From: Bradyrhizobium sp. LTSP849
Lineage (GTDB): Bacteria; Pseudomonadota; Alphaproteobacteria; Rhizobiales; Xanthobacteraceae
DNA length: 64,000 bases
Direction of reading: 5' to 3'
Assembly: GCF_000938255.1 (NCBI RefSeq)
Contig: NZ_JYMR01000054.1
Location: 60,015 to 124,014, forward strand
Position 1 is the first letter of the stretch. Every line of letters begins with the position of its first letter. Position numbers and translations under genes: made by a program. A model generated the notes under the pieces. That model saw only the letters and a program-made list of their open reading frames with translations, was not told the DNA's origin and ran no database searches. Positions 40,746 to 49,330 of the stretch are shown here, piece by piece.

Positions 40746-40833
40746 GGTGGGCAAAGGCGCCATTGCGCCGTGCCCACCAACTTTTTGCGACCGCGACAAA
40801 AATGGTGGGCACGCTTCGCTTTGCCCACCCTAC
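40742..40833. repeat. Palindromic repeat family B, copy 2 (carries the HD hydrolase stop codon)
   Basis: Same perfect arms as copy 1: GTAGGGTGGGCAAAG (40742-40756) and CTTTGCCCACCCTAC (40819-40833), with inner GTGCCCACCA / TGGTGGGCAC. TAG at 40743-40745 is the stop of the HD hydrolase. Both copies therefore occupy the same position relative to the end of a gene. Confidence 0.9.
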
Positions 40834-40865
40834 GGCGGCGGCTATAGTCACCAAAAAGGTCCCCC

Positions 40866-41372
40866 ATGATCCACGTCTGTTCCCTTGCCGCCCTGCCCGA
40901 AACCGTCCGCCTCACCGGGGCCAGCCATGTGCTGACCGTGATGGCCAATGTCGAGCAAGTGGTGCGGCCGGTGTCGGTGCTCCCGGCCAATCATCTCAAG
41001 GTGTCGATGGACGACATCACCGAGGAGATGGACGGTTTTGTCGCGCCCTCGGAAGCGCATATCGACCAGGTGCTGAATTTCGTGCGCGGCTGGGACCGCA
41101 ACGCACCGCTGGTGGTGCATTGCTATGCCGGCATCAGCCGCTCCACTGCGAGTGCGTTCGCGACCGTCTGCGCGCTCAATCCGAATCGCGACGAGATCGA
41201 GATCGCCAAGAAAATCCGCGCGGCCTCTCCGATCGCCTCGCCGAACCGGCGCATCGTCAGCCTCGCCGACCGCGCGCTGGGGCGCAACGGCCGCATGCTG
41301 CGCGCGCTCGACGAGATGGGCCCGGGCGCCATGATGGTCGAGGGCCGCCCCTTCGTGATCGAGCTCGAATGA
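40866..41372 (+). CDS. Dual-specificity-phosphatase-like protein
   Basis: 168 aa. The PTP signature loop VVHCYAGISRSTASAFA (H-C-x-x-G-x-S-R-S) carries the catalytic Cys and the phosphate-binding Arg. An Asp in KVSMDDITEEMDG may serve as general acid. The C-terminal part is helical. Rhizobial proteins of this size are annotated as protein-tyrosine phosphatases but have no proven substrate. It ends 19 bases before the NadQ-like gene, so both are in one transcription unit. Confidence 0.8.
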   Translation: MIHVCSLAALPETVRLTGASHVLTVMANVEQVVRPVSVLPANHLKVSMDDITEEMDGFVAPSEAHIDQVLNFVRGWDRNAPLVVHCYAGISRSTASAFATVCALNPNRDEIEIAKKIRAASPIASPNRRIVSLADRALGRNGRMLRALDEMGPGAMMVEGRPFVIELE

Positions 41373-41391
41373 CACCAACGCCCGCCACCGC

Positions 41392-42357
41392 ATGAGCGAC
41401 AGACTGACGCCGATCGAGATCGGCCTGACCGCGGCGATCGTCGCGATCGAGGATCATGAGCCGCTGGTCCTCACCGCGCGCGGCAGCGACGGGCTTGCCG
41501 GCCTGCCGTTCGGTCCGTTCGATGCGCCGAGCCACCGCACCTTCGAGATCGGCCTGCGCGCCTGGGTCGAGGCGCAGGCGGGTTTGCGGCTCGGCTATGT
41601 CGAGCAGCTCTATACGTTTGGCGATCGTGGCCGGCATGCGGAGGCCGGCGATACCGGTGCGCATATGGTGTCGATCGGATATCTCGCGTTGACGCGTGCG
41701 ATCGACGGCGAGCTCACTGCTACGGGAGCGAGCTTCGAGCCCTGGTATCGCTTCCTTCCCTGGGAAGACTGGCGCGAGGAGCCGCCGGCCATCATTGCCC
41801 GCGACATCATCCCGGCGTTGACCAAATGGGCCGAGGAAGAAACGCCGGAGACGACGCGCGCACTGCCGCGCAGGGATCGCGTGCGGTTTTATTTCGGCCT
41901 CGAGGGTGCCGCCTGGGACGAGGAGCGCGTGCTCGACCGCTACGAGCTCTTGTACGAGGCAGGGCTGATCGAGGAGGCGCGGCGCGACGGCCGCCCCGCG
42001 GCATTAGCGCGCAAGGCGCTTCCCGCACTCGGCACCTCCATGCGCTTCGATCATCGCCGGATCCTCGCCACGGCCATCGCGCGGCTGCGTGCAAAACTGA
42101 AGTATCGCCCTGTGGTCTTTGAACTTTTGGCCGCCGAGTTCACACTTACTGAATTGCAGTACACGGTGGAGGCGATCTCCGGCCGGCACCTGCACAAGCA
42201 GAATTTCCGCCGCCTCGTCGAAATGGAAGCCCTGGTCGAACCGACCGGGGTGATGTCGACACAGACGGGTGGACGGCCGGCGGCGCTCTACCGCTTCCGC
42301 CGCGACGTGCTCCAGGAACGCCCGGCACCCGGCTTGCGCGTACGTTCCCGGCGCTAG
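41392..42357 (+). CDS. nadQ: NadQ-like transcriptional regulator (Nudix-like plus winged HTH)
   Basis: 321 aa. The N-terminal half (about 1-150) is a Nudix-like fold that has lost the canonical box (SHRTFEIGLRAWVEAQAGL where REUxEExGU would be). The C-terminal part (about 200-310) is a winged helix, with LLAAEFTLTELQYTVEAISG and NFRRLVEMEALVEPTG. This COG4111 architecture is the alphaproteobacterial repressor of NAD synthesis. It would bind NAD or a derivative and repress nadABC, which is 13 kb downstream here with two matching palindromes. Its TAG stop overlaps the edge of a family C repeat. Confidence 0.75.
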   Translation: MSDRLTPIEIGLTAAIVAIEDHEPLVLTARGSDGLAGLPFGPFDAPSHRTFEIGLRAWVEAQAGLRLGYVEQLYTFGDRGRHAEAGDTGAHMVSIGYLALTRAIDGELTATGASFEPWYRFLPWEDWREEPPAIIARDIIPALTKWAEEETPETTRALPRRDRVRFYFGLEGAAWDEERVLDRYELLYEAGLIEEARRDGRPAALARKALPALGTSMRFDHRRILATAIARLRAKLKYRPVVFELLAAEFTLTELQYTVEAISGRHLHKQNFRRLVEMEALVEPTGVMSTQTGGRPAALYRFRRDVLQERPAPGLRVRSRR

Positions 42358-42426
42358 AGCATGATCCGGACCCGGAGGGCCGCGTTAGCGCAAAGTGTGC
42401 AGCGGTTTTCCGAGAAGATCATGCTC
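42357..42426. repeat. Palindromic repeat family C, copy 2 (inverted, at the nadQ stop codon)
   Basis: GAGCATGATC (42357-42366) and GATCATGCTC (42417-42426) bound an interior that is the reverse complement of copy 1 (GGACCCGGAGGGCCGCG, GCGGTTTTCCG). The nadQ stop TAG (42355-42357) shares its G with the element, giving TAGAGCATG as at the sseA and chemoreceptor stops. Confidence 0.9.
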
Positions 42427-42485
42427 AAGACCAAGACTTTAAGATCGCGCGGTCGGCCCATGCGCGCCGATCGCCAGGAGGCCCC

Positions 42486-45191
42486 ATGTTCGACAGCCCG
42501 TTTGACGACATCGCGATGGTCGTTGCGATCATTGCCTTCCTGATCGCGATCAAGGCCACCAGCCAGGCGACCGAGCTGCGCCGGCGGCTGAGCTCGCTCG
42601 AGGCGATGTTGTACGCCCAGCGGCAGGTACAGCCGCCGCCGCTGATGCCCGCGCAGGAGCAGGCGCCTTTGCCTGCGACGACCGCGGCAGAACCACCGCC
42701 GCTTGCACCTGAAGCCGAACCAGCGCCGCCCCCTCCGCTCGTCACCGAACATGTTTCGCCGCCGCCGCTCGAAGCGAGCGCGGATCGTGTCGCACCGCCT
42801 CCCGTGCCGGCCGCAGAGCCCGGCTTCGAGGAGCGGCTTGGCACCCGCTGGGTGGTGTGGATCGGCGGCCTTGCGCTGGCGCTCGGCGGCTTCTTCATGG
42901 TGCGCTATTCGATCGAGGCCGGCCTTGTCGGCCCCGGCGTGCGCGTGTTCCTCGGCGGCGTGTTCGCGCTGGCGCTGTTAGCGGCCGGCGAATGGACGCG
43001 GCGCAAGGAGAGCATTTCCACCATCGCGGCGCTGCCGATCGCCAACATTCCCGCGATCCTCACGGCTGCAGGCACGGCCGTGGCATTCGCGACCACCTAT
43101 GCCGCCTACGCGCTCTACGACTTCCTGGTGCCCGCCACCGCCTTCGTGCTGCTCGGCCTTGTCGCGCTCGGCACGCTGGCGGCAGCGCTGCTGCACGGGC
43201 CGGCGCTCGCAGGCCTCGGCGTGGTCGGCGCCTTCGCGACGCCTGCCCTAGTCTCCAGCGGCAAGCCTGACTATTGGGCGCTCTACGTCTATCTCGCCAT
43301 CGTCACCGCCGCGAGTTTTGGCCTCGCCCGTATCCGGCTGTGGCGCTGGCTGGCCGTGACCACCATCGGCTTCGCCGTGCTCTGGATCTTCCCGGGGCTC
43401 GATCTCGGCGAATTGCAGGTCGCGCCGCACGCCTTCCATGCCATCGCGGGCTTCGTGCTGGCCGCGCTGCTCGTGGTCTGCGGCTTCATGTTCGGCCCCA
43501 CGATCGAGGACGGGCAGATCGAGCCCGTCTCGTCGAGTGCGCTCGGCGCCTATCTGTTCGGCGCGATGCTGATCGTGCTGTCGAGCGCGCATGCTGATCT
43601 TTCGTTGATCGCCTTCACGCTTCTCATCGCGGCGACGCTGTTCGTCGCCTGGCGTACGCCTTCGGCCACCGGCGCCTTGGGCGCGGCGGCGGCGACCGTC
43701 TTCATCGTGTTCGCCGAATGGGCGGTGCGCGCCAATCCGGACATGCTGGTGCTGCCGGGCGGGCCCCTGCCCGGCATCGGACCGACGGCGACCGACAGCG
43801 CCGTGACGCAGCATCTGGTGATGGCCGCGATCTTCGCCGCAGGCTTCGGCATCGCCGGCTTTTTCGCGCAGGGCCGCTCAAGCTCGGCGATCATTCCCGT
43901 GGTGTGGTCGGCGGCTGCGGTCGCAACACCGATTGCGATCCTGGTTGCGCTCTACGCACGCATCGCCCATCTCGACCGCTCGATCCCGTTCGCGATCCTC
44001 GCGGTGCTGCTCGCCGCCGCCTTTGGCGCAGCAACTGAAACCCTCACCCGCCGTGAGACCCGGCCGGGCCTTGCGATCTCCACTGCTTTGTTCGCCACCG
44101 GCACGCTCGGTGCGCTGGCGCTGGCGCTGACCTTTGCGCTGGAGAAGGGCTGGCTCACCATTGCGCTCGCGCTGATGTCACTCGGCACCGCCTGGATCTC
44201 GATGCAGCGGCCGATCCCGTTCCTGCGCTGGCTCGCCGCCATCTTCGCAGGCCTGGTCACCGCGCGCATCGCCTATGATCCCCGCATCGTCGGCGACGCT
44301 GTCGGCACCACGCCGATCTTCAACTGGCTGTTGTGGGGCTATGGCCTGCCCGCCGCGTCGTTCTGGATGGCGAGCATTTTCCTGCGCCGCCGCGCCGATG
44401 ACGCGCCGCTGCGCATGGTGGAGGCGGCCGCGATCCTGTTCACCGCGCTGCTCGCCTTCACGGAGATCCGCCATCTCGCGACAGGCGGCGATATGATAGC
44501 AGCGCCGTCACTGCTCGAATGCGCACTCCAGGTCTGCATGGCGCTGGCCATGGCGATCGGGCTGGAGCGCTTGCAGCTGCGAAGCCGCAGCATCGTGCAC
44601 AATGTCGGTGCCGTCATTCTGACGGCGATTGCAGGCCTCATCAGCGTGTTCGGCCTCCTCATCATGGAGAACCCGCTGCTATGGCGCATCGATGTCGGCG
44701 GCGCCGTGTTCAACCTGCTGCTGCTCGGCTACGCGCTGCCGGCGGTGTTGATGCTGCTGTTGTCCTATGCGGTGGCGAGCGAGCGCGGCAAGGCCTATGC
44801 CAACACCATCGCGGGCGGCGCGCTTGTCTTCGCGCTCGTGTACCTGACGCTGGAGATCCGCCGCTTCTATCACGGCCCGATCCTGTCCAGCGGCGAGACC
44901 ACGGGTGCCGAGCAATACACCTATTCGATCGGCTGGCTCGCCTTCGGCGTGGCGCTGCTCGGTATCGGGCTTCTCGTCAACTCCGAGCGTGCGCGGCTGG
45001 CATCCGCCGCCGTCATCGCGCTGACCATCCTGAAGGCCTTCGTCATCGACATGTCGACGCTGACCGGTGTCTACCGCGCGTTGTCGTTCATGTGTCTCGG
45101 CATCGTGCTGGTCGCGATCGGCTGGCTCTACCAGCGCATGCTGTTCCGGCGGCAGGTAGCACCGCCGCCGGCTCCGCAGACGAGCGCGTGA
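42486..45191 (+). CDS. DUF2339 multi-pass membrane protein
   Basis: 901 aa. After an N-terminal helix (residues about 10-25) comes a Pro/Ala/Glu-rich linker (about 45-110). It is followed by the family motif GTRWVVWIGGLALALGGFF and then more than twenty hydrophobic segments to the end. DUF2339 proteins are large inner-membrane proteins of unknown function found in many bacteria. GGAGGCCCC just precedes the ATG. It is bounded by two family C repeats (42357-42426 upstream and 45206-45254 downstream). Confidence 0.88.
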   Translation: MFDSPFDDIAMVVAIIAFLIAIKATSQATELRRRLSSLEAMLYAQRQVQPPPLMPAQEQAPLPATTAAEPPPLAPEAEPAPPPPLVTEHVSPPPLEASADRVAPPPVPAAEPGFEERLGTRWVVWIGGLALALGGFFMVRYSIEAGLVGPGVRVFLGGVFALALLAAGEWTRRKESISTIAALPIANIPAILTAAGTAVAFATTYAAYALYDFLVPATAFVLLGLVALGTLAAALLHGPALAGLGVVGAFATPALVSSGKPDYWALYVYLAIVTAASFGLARIRLWRWLAVTTIGFAVLWIFPGLDLGELQVAPHAFHAIAGFVLAALLVVCGFMFGPTIEDGQIEPVSSSALGAYLFGAMLIVLSSAHADLSLIAFTLLIAATLFVAWRTPSATGALGAAAATVFIVFAEWAVRANPDMLVLPGGPLPGIGPTATDSAVTQHLVMAAIFAAGFGIAGFFAQGRSSSAIIPVVWSAAAVATPIAILVALYARIAHLDRSIPFAILAVLLAAAFGAATETLTRRETRPGLAISTALFATGTLGALALALTFALEKGWLTIALALMSLGTAWISMQRPIPFLRWLAAIFAGLVTARIAYDPRIVGDAVGTTPIFNWLLWGYGLPAASFWMASIFLRRRADDAPLRMVEAAAILFTALLAFTEIRHLATGGDMIAAPSLLECALQVCMALAMAIGLERLQLRSRSIVHNVGAVILTAIAGLISVFGLLIMENPLLWRIDVGGAVFNLLLLGYALPAVLMLLLSYAVASERGKAYANTIAGGALVFALVYLTLEIRRFYHGPILSSGETTGAEQYTYSIGWLAFGVALLGIGLLVNSERARLASAAVIALTILKAFVIDMSTLTGVYRALSFMCLGIVLVAIGWLYQRMLFRRQVAPPPAPQTSA

Positions 45192-45205
45192 CGGCGTTTT
45201 CGTTT

Positions 45206-45254
45206 GAGCATGATCTTATCGGAAAGCCGCTTCGCACTTTTCCGGACCATGCTC
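45206..45254. repeat. Palindromic repeat family C, copy 3, shortened (at a chemoreceptor stop codon)
   Basis: GAGCATGATC (45206-45215) with CGGAAAGCCGCTTCGCACTT, ending CATGCTC (45248-45254). The GCGCTAACGCGG interior of copies 1 and 2 is missing, so this is a deletion form. Read on the minus strand the element again forms TAGAGCATG with the stop codon of the chemoreceptor gene. Confidence 0.85.
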
Positions 45255-46942
45255 TAGGCCGCGCGGACCGACTCCAGGAACTGCGCGACCTCGACCTTGA
45301 GGCGCGTGCTGTCGCTCGCGAGCGATTTGGCGGCCGAGAGCACCTCGCTCGAGGCCTCGCCGGTCTCGATCGCACCGCGCTGCACGTCGGTGATGTTCGA
45401 CGAGACCTCCTGCGTGCCGACCGAGGCCTGCTGCACGTTGCGCGAGATCTCCTGCGTGGCCGCGCCCTGCTCCTCGACGGCGGCGGCGATGGCCGCGGAC
45501 ACCTCGGACAGCCGCTCGATGGTGCCGCCGATCTCCTGAATGGCGCTGACGGATTCCCCGGTCGCGGCCTGGATGCCTGCGACCTGCGCCCCGATCTCAC
45601 CGGTCGCCTTCGCGGTCTGCTCTGCCAGCGCCTTGACCTCGGAAGCGACGACAGCGAAGCCGCGGCCGGCTTCGCCAGCGCGCGCCGCCTCGATGGTCGC
45701 GTTCAGCGCCAGCAGATTGGTCTGGCCCGCAATGGTGTTGATGAGCTCGACGACGTCGCCGATGCGGGATGCGGCCAGCGACAGAGCGTTGACACGCTCG
45801 TTGGTCCGCCCCGCCTGCTCGACGGCTTCCGCCGCCATCCGTGCCGAGTCCTGCACCCGGCGGCTGATCTCGGTGATGGAGGACGACAGCTCTTCCGAGG
45901 CCGATGCCACCGCCTGGACGTTGGTGGAGGCCTCCTCGGACGCAGCCGCAACGACGGTCGCGAGCTCCTGCCCGCGCTGCGCGGTGCTGGTCAGCGTCGT
46001 CGCGGACGCCTCGAGCTCGGTCGAGGCCGCGGAGACGGTTCCGACGACTTCGCCGATCATCGCTTCGAACTTGCGGGTGATGGCATCGACGCGGCGGCCG
46101 CGTTCGATCTTCGCTTCGGCGTCGGCCGCAGCAGCCGCGTCTGCGGCCTTCTTGGCGATCAGCGCCTCCTTGAAGATCTGGAGCGCATCCGCCATCGAGC
46201 CGATCTCGGTCTTCTCGCCGCGATGCGGCACATCGGCCAAGAGGTCGCCCTCACCGAGCGACTGCATCGGGCGGATGATCGAGGCAATACCACGCGAAAC
46301 GTCGCGCACGAGATAGTAGGCGGCACCGATCGCGATCACGACCGAGGCCACGATGATGCCGACCAGCACGCGGAAGATCGTGGCGTAGCTGTCGGCCGCC
46401 TGCTTCGTCTCCGATTCGGCGCCGCGGTTATTGAGGTCGATGTCCTTGGTCAGCAGTGGATCGGCCGCCTGGGCCATCTTGGCGACCTTGGTCTGCAACA
46501 GCTCGTTGGCGTCGGTCGGGAAGCGGCCGACGCTCTTGCGCGACAGCGCCATCACGTCCTGCACGCCATTCAGGTACTCGCCCCACGCCGTCGTCCATTG
46601 CCCGTAGATTGAGCGCTCTTCGGCGGACGTGATCAGCTGCTCGTAGGTCTTGCGCGTCTGCTCGATGCGTTCGCGCAGCGAGCCGAGGCGCTTCTCGGCC
46701 GCGTCCTTGCCTTCGGCAGTGTCCTGCATCAAATGCAGACGGAGCGCGACCCGCAGCTCGTTGACGTCAGCACGGATCGAGCCGAGCGCACGCACGCTCG
46801 GCAGCCAGCTCTGCGCGATCTCGACGGTGTGAGAATTGATGTTCTGCATAGTGCCGATCGCCACCACGCCGACGCCGGCGAGCGAGAGCACGAGGATCGA
46901 CAACACGGTCAAAAGCTTGAAGACGATCGACAACTTCGACAT
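45254..46942 (-). CDS. Methyl-accepting chemotaxis protein (first of three)
   Basis: 562 aa from ATG 46942 (MSKLSIVFKLL). TM1 is about residues 8-30, followed by a periplasmic four-helix-bundle sensor (about 31-180). TM2 is near 185-208 (VGIIVASVVIAIGAAYYLV), then HAMP (RDVSRGIASIIRPM) and a signalling domain with the hairpin tip INTIAGQTNLLALNATIEAA. It senses a ligand and controls CheA. It ends FLESVRAA, without a CheR-binding pentapeptide. The ligand is not known. Its stop abuts repeat C. Confidence 0.9.
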   Translation of the reverse strand: MSKLSIVFKLLTVLSILVLSLAGVGVVAIGTMQNINSHTVEIAQSWLPSVRALGSIRADVNELRVALRLHLMQDTAEGKDAAEKRLGSLRERIEQTRKTYEQLITSAEERSIYGQWTTAWGEYLNGVQDVMALSRKSVGRFPTDANELLQTKVAKMAQAADPLLTKDIDLNNRGAESETKQAADSYATIFRVLVGIIVASVVIAIGAAYYLVRDVSRGIASIIRPMQSLGEGDLLADVPHRGEKTEIGSMADALQIFKEALIAKKAADAAAAADAEAKIERGRRVDAITRKFEAMIGEVVGTVSAASTELEASATTLTSTAQRGQELATVVAAASEEASTNVQAVASASEELSSSITEISRRVQDSARMAAEAVEQAGRTNERVNALSLAASRIGDVVELINTIAGQTNLLALNATIEAARAGEAGRGFAVVASEVKALAEQTAKATGEIGAQVAGIQAATGESVSAIQEIGGTIERLSEVSAAIAAAVEEQGAATQEISRNVQQASVGTQEVSSNITDVQRGAIETGEASSEVLSAAKSLASDSTRLKVEVAQFLESVRAA

Positions 46943-47172
46943 CACATCTAATCCCGATGATAACTGACAACGCACAAGTCACCTGCGCCGCGACCGTCAC
47001 AACTGACGACAGGGCGGGGGTCATTCCAACAATGCTGGCTGGTTCTTATCCGGTAAGATTGCGCTCATAGTCGCAAACAGCCGTTAACAAGAGCCTAGTA
47101 AAACTACGGGCTTGCCGATTATCGATACTTAACCAAACTACAACTTTAAATTGCCGGTGAATGAGCTGGCCA

Positions 47173-49143
47173 TCATGCGGCCCGCACCGAGTCCAGAAAG
47201 CGCGCGACCTCGCTCTTCAAGCGGTTGCTCTCCTGCGACAGCGATTGCGCCGCCGAATGCACCTGCGCCGAGGCAGCCCCGGTCTCGCCGGCGCCGCGCT
47301 GGACATCTCCGATGTTTGCCGAGACCTCCGATGTGCCGTGCGCGGCGTGCAGGATGTTGCGGGAAATCTCCTGCGTCGCGGCGCCCTGCTCCTCGACGGA
47401 AGCGGCAATAGCCGACGAGATCTCCGACATCCGCGCGATGGTGTCGCCAATCTCCTTGATCGCGCCGACGGAATCCTGCGTCGCGGTCTGGATCGCGCCG
47501 ATGTGCTGGCCGATCTCGCCCGTCGCTTTCGCGGTCTGCTCGGCCAGCGCTTTCACCTCGGTCGCAACCACCGCAAAGCCGCGGCCCGCCTCGCCCGCCC
47601 GTGCCGCCTCGATCGTGGCGTTCAACGCCAACAGGTTGGTCTGGGCGGCGATCGTGTTGATCAAGTCGACCACGTCGCCGATGCGCCCCGCAGCCTTGGT
47701 CAATTCGCCGACGCGCGCATTGGTGCGCTGGGCCTGCTCCACCGCGACGTCGGCGACGCGCGCCGATTCCTGCACCTGACGGCTGATCTCGGAGATCGAC
47801 GTCGTCATCTCCTCGCTTGCGGAGGACACCGACTGCACGTTGGCAGACGCCTCCTCCGAGGCCGACGCCACGGCGGTGGCGAGCCCGTTGGACCGTTCGG
47901 CCGCCTGCGTCAGCGTATTCGAGGACGCTTCGAGCTCGGTTGCCGCCGATGAGACGGTCTCGATGATCTCGCCGATCGCGCCTTCGAACCCATCGGCGAG
48001 CCGCTGCATGTCCGCCTTGCGCTGCGTGCGCCGGCGCGTGTCGGCCTCCAGCTGCTCGGCGCGGAGTCGCTCGGCTTCCGTCATGTTGGTCCTGAACACC
48101 TCGACCGCGCTGGCCATCTCGCCGATCTCATCCTTGCGTCCGACGCCGGGAACGGAAATCGAGAGATCGCCGCGTGCAAGCCCCGTCATCGCGTCGACCA
48201 TGCCGGACAGTGCCTTCGAGATCGAGCGTCCCAGGAAGAAGCCGACCACAGCGAGCACGGCGACCGTGACGAAGAAGGCGATCATCATCCACAGGCGCAC
48301 GGCGTCGCGGGTCGCAGTTTCCGCAGCGTCAGCCTGCTTGTAGAGACCTTCGACCGTGGTCCGCACCTCGACCATCCCCGGCTCGAGTTCACGGAACGTC
48401 TTCATCATACTGGTATCAAGGGCCGCGCTCTGTTGTGCGGTCTCGGCCCAGGCCACGAACTCCGATTGGTACTTCTGGAGCTTGGCCGTGATCTCAGTCG
48501 AGACGGGAGCGGGCACGGCAGCGGCTTCCATGGCCTTCGAGAACTCTATGGCGGCCTTCTTCAGTTCAGCGACGTATTTCGGATCACGCCGCAGCATGAA
48601 ATCCTTCTCGTGCCGGCGCATCGTCAGCATCCAGCTCGTCAGCCGCGGATTGTCGAGCTCCTTCAGCTTCGCCTCGATGTCATGAACCGCGCCGCGCAGC
48701 GAGCCGGACAGGCCGAGTGTCTCGTTCAGGCCGAGCTTGGTCTCGGCTGCGACCAGCGCGCTGAAATCCGTCGCATAGCGCCTGAAGCCCTCCTGGGCCT
48801 GCTTCGTCTTGTCGGACAGCGCGCTCATGCCGCCCGCCGACATCAGCCGTTCGACCTCATCGAAATCACGATTGATCGGGCCTATCAGCTCGGCGTGCGC
48901 CTTGGCATAACTCTCGTTGCGGCGCTGCTGAAAGTTCTTCTCGTTGCGGCGGGCCTCCAGCATCCGGATCGAGAGCTGGTTGTTCAGGTCGGCGATCGCA
49001 CGGGCGCGATTGGCGACGTTGCGGGAGGCGTCCTGGGAAAGACTGCCGATCTCGTAGATCGCGCCAAAGGCGACGAGACCAACGAGGCCAAATAATCCGA
49101 TCGCCATCACCTTGTGGGTCAGGCGGATGGAAAGGCCGCTCAT
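47173..49143 (-). CDS. Methyl-accepting chemotaxis protein with HBM sensor domain (second of three)
   Basis: 656 aa from ATG 49143 (MSGLSIRLTHKV). TM1 is about 12-32 and TM2 about 300-322 (MIAFFVTVAVLAVVGFFLG). Between them lies a long helical sensor of about 260 residues with repeated EARRNEKNFQQRR and MRRHEKDFMLRRD motifs. That is the helical bimodular (HBM) domain, known from McpS-type receptors for organic acids and polyamines. HAMP and a signalling domain almost identical to its neighbours follow (INTIAAQTNLLALNATIEAA). The N-terminal frame to 49254 is not used. Confidence 0.9.
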   Translation of the reverse strand: MSGLSIRLTHKVMAIGLFGLVGLVAFGAIYEIGSLSQDASRNVANRARAIADLNNQLSIRMLEARRNEKNFQQRRNESYAKAHAELIGPINRDFDEVERLMSAGGMSALSDKTKQAQEGFRRYATDFSALVAAETKLGLNETLGLSGSLRGAVHDIEAKLKELDNPRLTSWMLTMRRHEKDFMLRRDPKYVAELKKAAIEFSKAMEAAAVPAPVSTEITAKLQKYQSEFVAWAETAQQSAALDTSMMKTFRELEPGMVEVRTTVEGLYKQADAAETATRDAVRLWMMIAFFVTVAVLAVVGFFLGRSISKALSGMVDAMTGLARGDLSISVPGVGRKDEIGEMASAVEVFRTNMTEAERLRAEQLEADTRRRTQRKADMQRLADGFEGAIGEIIETVSSAATELEASSNTLTQAAERSNGLATAVASASEEASANVQSVSSASEEMTTSISEISRQVQESARVADVAVEQAQRTNARVGELTKAAGRIGDVVDLINTIAAQTNLLALNATIEAARAGEAGRGFAVVATEVKALAEQTAKATGEIGQHIGAIQTATQDSVGAIKEIGDTIARMSEISSAIAASVEEQGAATQEISRNILHAAHGTSEVSANIGDVQRGAGETGAASAQVHSAAQSLSQESNRLKSEVARFLDSVRAA

Positions 49144-49330
49144 GAATGGGCTCCAAAACGCTAAGGACGCAATACAGGAGGGCGACGCAGCACCCGGAAT
49201 ATTCCGGGGATTATGACCGCTTCGCTTTTCTGGAAAGTTAACCTTGCGGCTCATTCGTCATGGCGCCGCAACATGCGCGCGCGCAACCACCGCGCTTCCA
49301 CGCGTGGCGGTTGTAGCGTTCGACCCGCCA

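Noticed and set aside
44519..46612. Long plus-strand frame of about 700 codons over DUF2339 and a chemoreceptor
   Set aside because: It is antisense to, or out of frame with, well-supported genes; such frames are common in GC-rich DNA and the residue pattern is random.
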